Source of the DNA: JBJXGE01 sp046154185
GTDB lineage: Bacteria > Planctomycetota > UBA8108 > UBA1146 > JAJFFE01
Assembly (NCBI GenBank): GCA_046154185.1
Contig: JBJXGE010000094.1
Location: 1-64,000, forward strand
Length of the DNA: 64,000 nt
Direction of reading: 5' to 3'
Part shown: one piece after another, positions 63,433 through 64,000 of the stretch
Layout of the letters: each line of letters opens with the position of its first letter
Numbering within the stretch: position 1 is the first letter of the stretch
The notes under the pieces: generated by a model
Told to the model about the DNA's origin: nothing
What the model saw: only the letters and a program-made list of their open reading frames with translations
Database searches by the model: none
Program-made: the position numbers and the translations under genes

Positions 63433-63999
63433 CTAATCGAACAACGCGGTCACCAAACCGCTTTGCACCTTCGGCACGAACCACGTCGACTTCGGCGGCA
63501 TCATTCTATTCTGGCGGCAAACGGCCGCAAACTGCTCGAGCGTCACCGGCGGCAGCGTCACGGCGAACCCGTATTGGCCGGCGTTGACCTGCTGCTGCAA
63601 GTAGGCGGCATCTCGATTGCCGCCGACGAACGTGAACTTCGGATCGCGCGGGTTGGTGAGCTGGAAAATCGGCGCGAACACACAGCGTTGCACAATGTCG
63701 GCGTCGATATCCTGCGCCGCATTCTTGGGGTCGTAGCTGCTTGGCTTCGGCCGCAGCTTGTACCAAGTCTTCGCGGTGTAGAGTCCGATCTCGTGCGTGC
63801 GCTCGGGTTGGAAACCGTTCGGTTGCGCGCCGAGCTTTTCGACGAGGAAGCTCTCACCGAGTGCGCGCTCGAGCGCCGTGGGTTCAAGCTGCGCCGCCTT
63901 GACGAGACGATTGTAGGGTGCGATGCGCATGGTGCGCATGGGAAAGAACACAGTCAAAAAATCGGCGCGCCCGAGCATGGCGGCGGCCGCGCTGCGGTG
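63433..63999 (-). CDS. C-terminal part of a DUF1015 family protein, cut by the window edge
   Basis: The frame is open to the window edge. Just inside it reads HRSAAAAMLGRADFLTV, the end of the DUF1015 DGHHR motif, followed by YNRLVKAAQLEPTALERALG and the C-terminal ADIVQRCVFAPIFQLTNPRD region. DUF1015 proteins are about 400 aa and may be kinases or phosphatases of unknown substrate. The last about 188 residues are here; the N-terminus lies beyond the right edge. Confidence 0.88.
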   Translation of the reverse strand, partial: HRSAAAAMLGRADFLTVFFPMRTMRIAPYNRLVKAAQLEPTALERALGESFLVEKLGAQPNGFQPERTHEIGLYTAKTWYKLRPKPSSYDPKNAAQDIDADIVQRCVFAPIFQLTNPRDPKFTFVGGNRDAAYLQQQVNAGQYGFAVTLPPVTLEQFAAVCRQNRMMPPKSTWFVPKVQSGLVTALFD

Positions 64000-64000
64000 A

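Overview
The window is a high-GC bacterial chromosome segment, densely packed on both strands, with many 1-4 bp start/stop overlaps (ATGA, GTGA, TTGA). I saw no rRNA, tRNA, CRISPR array, prophage or intact transposase gene. The gene content suggests Planctomycetota or a related soil/aquatic group. It includes secreted proteins with paired EF-hand/dockerin-like GDxNxDG modules, FG-GAP proteins, very large carboxypeptidase-regulatory-like (CarboxypepD_reg) surface proteins, an ECF sigma factor feeding such a protein, DUF1570-type and DUF6288 proteins, and TPR proteins. This phylum call is an inference from families and was not tested with marker genes.

Layout. 1-12.7 kb: housekeeping and envelope genes, mostly on the minus strand: M42 aminopeptidase, zinc-ribbon and SPFH/GYF pair, rsmD with a lipoprotein, a methyltransferase, an Ig/TPR exported protein, an RluA-type pseudouridine synthase and lipoproteins. 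Two copies of a 177-bp near-palindromic repeat sit directly upstream of two of these genes. 12.9-22.2 kb: a plus-strand run of eight tightly spaced genes: a MacB/LolCDE-like ABC exporter (two permeases plus ATPase), a TIR-domain protein, and a ferric-iron-type ABC importer (binding protein, permease, ATPase) with a TPR-methyltransferase inside it. 22.2-32.2 kb: an ABC-2 exporter pair, a zeta-toxin-like gene broken by an amber codon with its small partner, a gluzincin-like TPR protein, a giant CarboxypepD_reg protein and a DUF3494 ice-binding lipoprotein. 33-38.5 kb: a polysaccharide O-acylation cassette (MBOAT, SGNH partner, NoeA-like methyltransferase, membrane sulfatase-like protein). 38.6-45.6 kb: PPK2, two FG-GAP proteins and two gene-poor stretches. 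45.6-52.5 kb: ECF sigma factor with a FecR/CarboxypepD_reg protein that looks like two fused genes, thiol peroxidase, DUF1579, and a BlaI-M56 regulatory pair with a readable promoter/operator. 52.6-64 kb: a tandem sialate-esterase-like protein with a DUF6288 protein (possibly acquired), then M20 amidohydrolase, DegT aminotransferase, dockerin-like protein, AlkD-like protein, alpha/beta hydrolase and a DUF1015 gene cut by the window edge.

The most interesting items are the translationally coupled TIR/iron-ABC operon, the mobile-looking 177-bp palindromic repeat that appears to supply a start codon, the FecR/CarboxypepD_reg fusion with an internal ribosome-binding site, the amber-interrupted zeta toxin, and the doubled SGNH esterase whose second copy lacks the catalytic serine.
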